A model generated the notes under the pieces. That model searched no databases. It saw nothing but the letters and a program-made list of their open reading frames with translations, and was not told the DNA's origin. From Caldilineaceae bacterium (lineage in GTDB: Bacteria; Chloroflexota; Anaerolineae; Caldilineales; Caldilineaceae): a stretch of DNA of 6,972 nucleotides. Shown here piece by piece: positions 6,398 through 6,972 of the stretch. Numbering within the stretch: the first letter of the stretch is position 1; every line of letters starts with the position of its first letter. The stretch covers positions 1 through 6,972 of the forward strand of contig JAPPKT010000094.1 in NCBI GenBank assembly GCA_028819675.1. Direction: 5' to 3'. The position numbers and the translations under genes were made by a program.

Positions 6398-6409
6398 AAT
6401 GTGCACATT
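6398..6409. repeat. Perfect 12-bp palindrome AATGTGCACATT
   Basis: AATGTGCACATT is its own reverse complement. It lies about 75 bp upstream of the possible -10 at 6483. An ATGTG half-site recurs at 6380-6384. It could be a dimeric regulator operator for the SDR gene, but no family is recognised. Confidence 0.3.
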
Positions 6410-6482
6410 CTTTGCCAGGCCATGTCCCTGATCAGGCAAGAGATTCCGTCGAACTGCTGTGGCTGCATAGGCTTGTAAGGAT

Positions 6483-6488
6483 TATACT
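6483..6488 (+). promoter_or_regulatory. Possible -10 element upstream of the SDR gene
   Basis: TATACT differs from TATAAT at one position. No convincing -35 lies 16-18 bp upstream. If used, transcription would begin near 6495, just before the parS palindrome, leaving a leader of about 120 bases. Confidence 0.3.
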
Positions 6489-6504
6489 ACGGCGGCTGGG
6501 GCGC

Positions 6505-6520
6505 TGTTTCACGTGAAACA
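6505..6520. other. parS: parS centromere site (ParB binding site)
   Basis: TGTTTCACGTGAAACA is a perfect 16-bp palindrome and agrees at every base with the widely conserved bacterial chromosomal parS consensus (TGTTNCACGTGAAACA). Flanking C and G extend the palindrome to 18 bp (6504-6521). ParB (Spo0J) binds this site with CTP, spreads along DNA and works with ParA and SMC in origin segregation. The site is intergenic, as is common for parS though some lie in genes. It suggests this region lies in the origin-proximal part of the chromosome, although parA, parB, dnaA or gidA are not in view. Confidence 0.9.
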
Positions 6521-6602
6521 GGGGGCCGTTGGGGTGATATGCGCTCCCTGTTTGCCTGCTGCAGAACAGTCTTCGTTACACACAGGCCATTGGTCTGGTT
6601 AC

Positions 6603-6610
6603 GGGAGGAA
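6603..6610 (+). promoter_or_regulatory. Ribosome binding site of the SDR gene
   Basis: GGGAGGAA lies seven bases before ATG 6618. It fixes that start over the later in-frame methionine codons. Confidence 0.7.
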
Positions 6611-6617
6611 ATTAGCG

Positions 6618-6972
6618 ATGCCTTCATATGAGCTTGCGGAGCAGGTTGCCATTGTTAGCGGGGCCGGTCAGGGGATGGGGCGCGCCATTGCGCTACGGCT
6701 GGCGGGTGAGGGCGCGGCGGTGGCTGTGGCTGACATCGACAACCAGTCGGCCATGCGGGTGGCGGCCGAGATCGAAGGGCAGGGCGGCGCGGCCGCGGCC
6801 GTGCAGGTCGACGTCACCAGCCGGGCGGATACCGAACGGATGGTGGCCGAGTGTGCGGCCGGGTTGGGACGCGTCGACATCATGGTCAACAATGCCGGGG
6901 TGCTGGCGGTAACGCCCGTGCTGGAGCTGGACGACAGGGCCTGGGACTGGCAGATGAACGTCAATGCGAAGG
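6618..6972 (+). CDS. SDR-family NAD(P)-dependent oxidoreductase, N-terminal part (runs off window)
   Basis: The first 118 residues of a classical short-chain dehydrogenase/reductase are present, and the frame is open to the window edge. The Rossmann dinucleotide-binding motif reads SGAGQGMG (14-21), a TGxxxGxG variant with Ser in place of Thr. Acidic residues end the second strand (VAVADID, Asp39/Asp41), which favours NAD over NADP. DV at 65-66 contacts adenine and NNAG is at 91-94. MNVNAK (113-118) carries the catalytic Asn114. The active-site Ser, Tyr and Lys lie beyond the window. The family oxidises or reduces hydroxyl/keto groups; the substrate cannot be inferred. The start has a good ribosome site. 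The gene follows a long non-coding region with a parS site and is separated from the isomerase by a terminator, so it is probably a separate transcription unit. Confidence 0.93.
   Translation, partial: MPSYELAEQVAIVSGAGQGMGRAIALRLAGEGAAVAVADIDNQSAMRVAAEIEGQGGAAAAVQVDVTSRADTERMVAECAAGLGRVDIMVNNAGVLAVTPVLELDDRAWDWQMNVNAK

Larger units (their letters stand above)
6247..6617. other. 371-bp intergenic region without a supported gene
   Basis: No reading frame here has a ribosome site, a sensible start or recognisable protein character. The stretch lies between the terminator and the SDR gene. It holds a parS site, a possible -10 element (TATACT, 6483-6488) and short palindromes: GACGC-GG-GCGTC (6339-6350), AATGTGCACATT (6398-6409) and CCTGATCAGG (6427-6436). 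No tRNA or other RNA gene is recognisable. Confidence 0.7.

Noticed and set aside
6224..6439. Small minus-strand open frame in the intergenic region
   Set aside because: It runs into the terminator stem, lacks a ribosome site and recognisable protein features.

Overview
The window is GC-rich bacterial chromosomal DNA with tightly packed genes. Codon use, the Thr-Pro-rich tail of a secreted lipoprotein (a style common in Chloroflexota) and the sigma factor/bifunctional-nuclease fusion suggest a Chloroflexota bacterium, perhaps Anaerolineae or Caldilineae. That placement is an inference from protein style, not from a marker gene.

Bases 1-2069 (+ strand) are an arginine/carbamoyl-phosphate block. 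It holds the 3' end of an acetylornithine aminotransferase (argD-like), a stand-alone GNAT protein resembling the short N-acetylglutamate synthases, and carA, the glutaminase subunit of carbamoyl-phosphate synthetase. The GNAT gene and carA share a GTGA stop/start overlap. Together they serve the acetylated early steps of arginine synthesis and the carbamoyl-phosphate supply for citrulline and pyrimidines. carB is not next to carA.

Bases 2090-3301 (- strand, convergent with carA) encode one polypeptide with an ECF-type sigma factor at the N-terminus and a BFN/DUF151 bifunctional-nuclease domain at the C-terminus. A Shine-Dalgarno-like AGGAG sits seven bases before a methionine exactly at the start of the BFN domain, so a separate BFN product is possible. 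Across a 262-bp divergent intergenic region, with an extended -10 promoter inside an inverted repeat, lies a + strand lipoprotein gene (3564-5249). Its product has an IPT/TIG-like domain, two PA14 domains and a long Thr/Pro/Glu tail. A D-tagatose-3-epimerase-like TIM-barrel isomerase (5279-6169) follows after 29 bp, probably in the same transcript, which ends at a strong intrinsic terminator (6209-6246).

Bases 6247-6617 contain no gene that I can support. They do contain an exact 16-bp parS centromere palindrome, TGTTTCACGTGAAACA (6505-6520), the binding site of chromosomal ParB. An SDR oxidoreductase gene starts at 6618 and runs off the end of the window. The parS site and the sigma-BFN fusion with its internal start are the two observations most worth follow-up. 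I see no evidence of phage, transposon, CRISPR or RNA genes.
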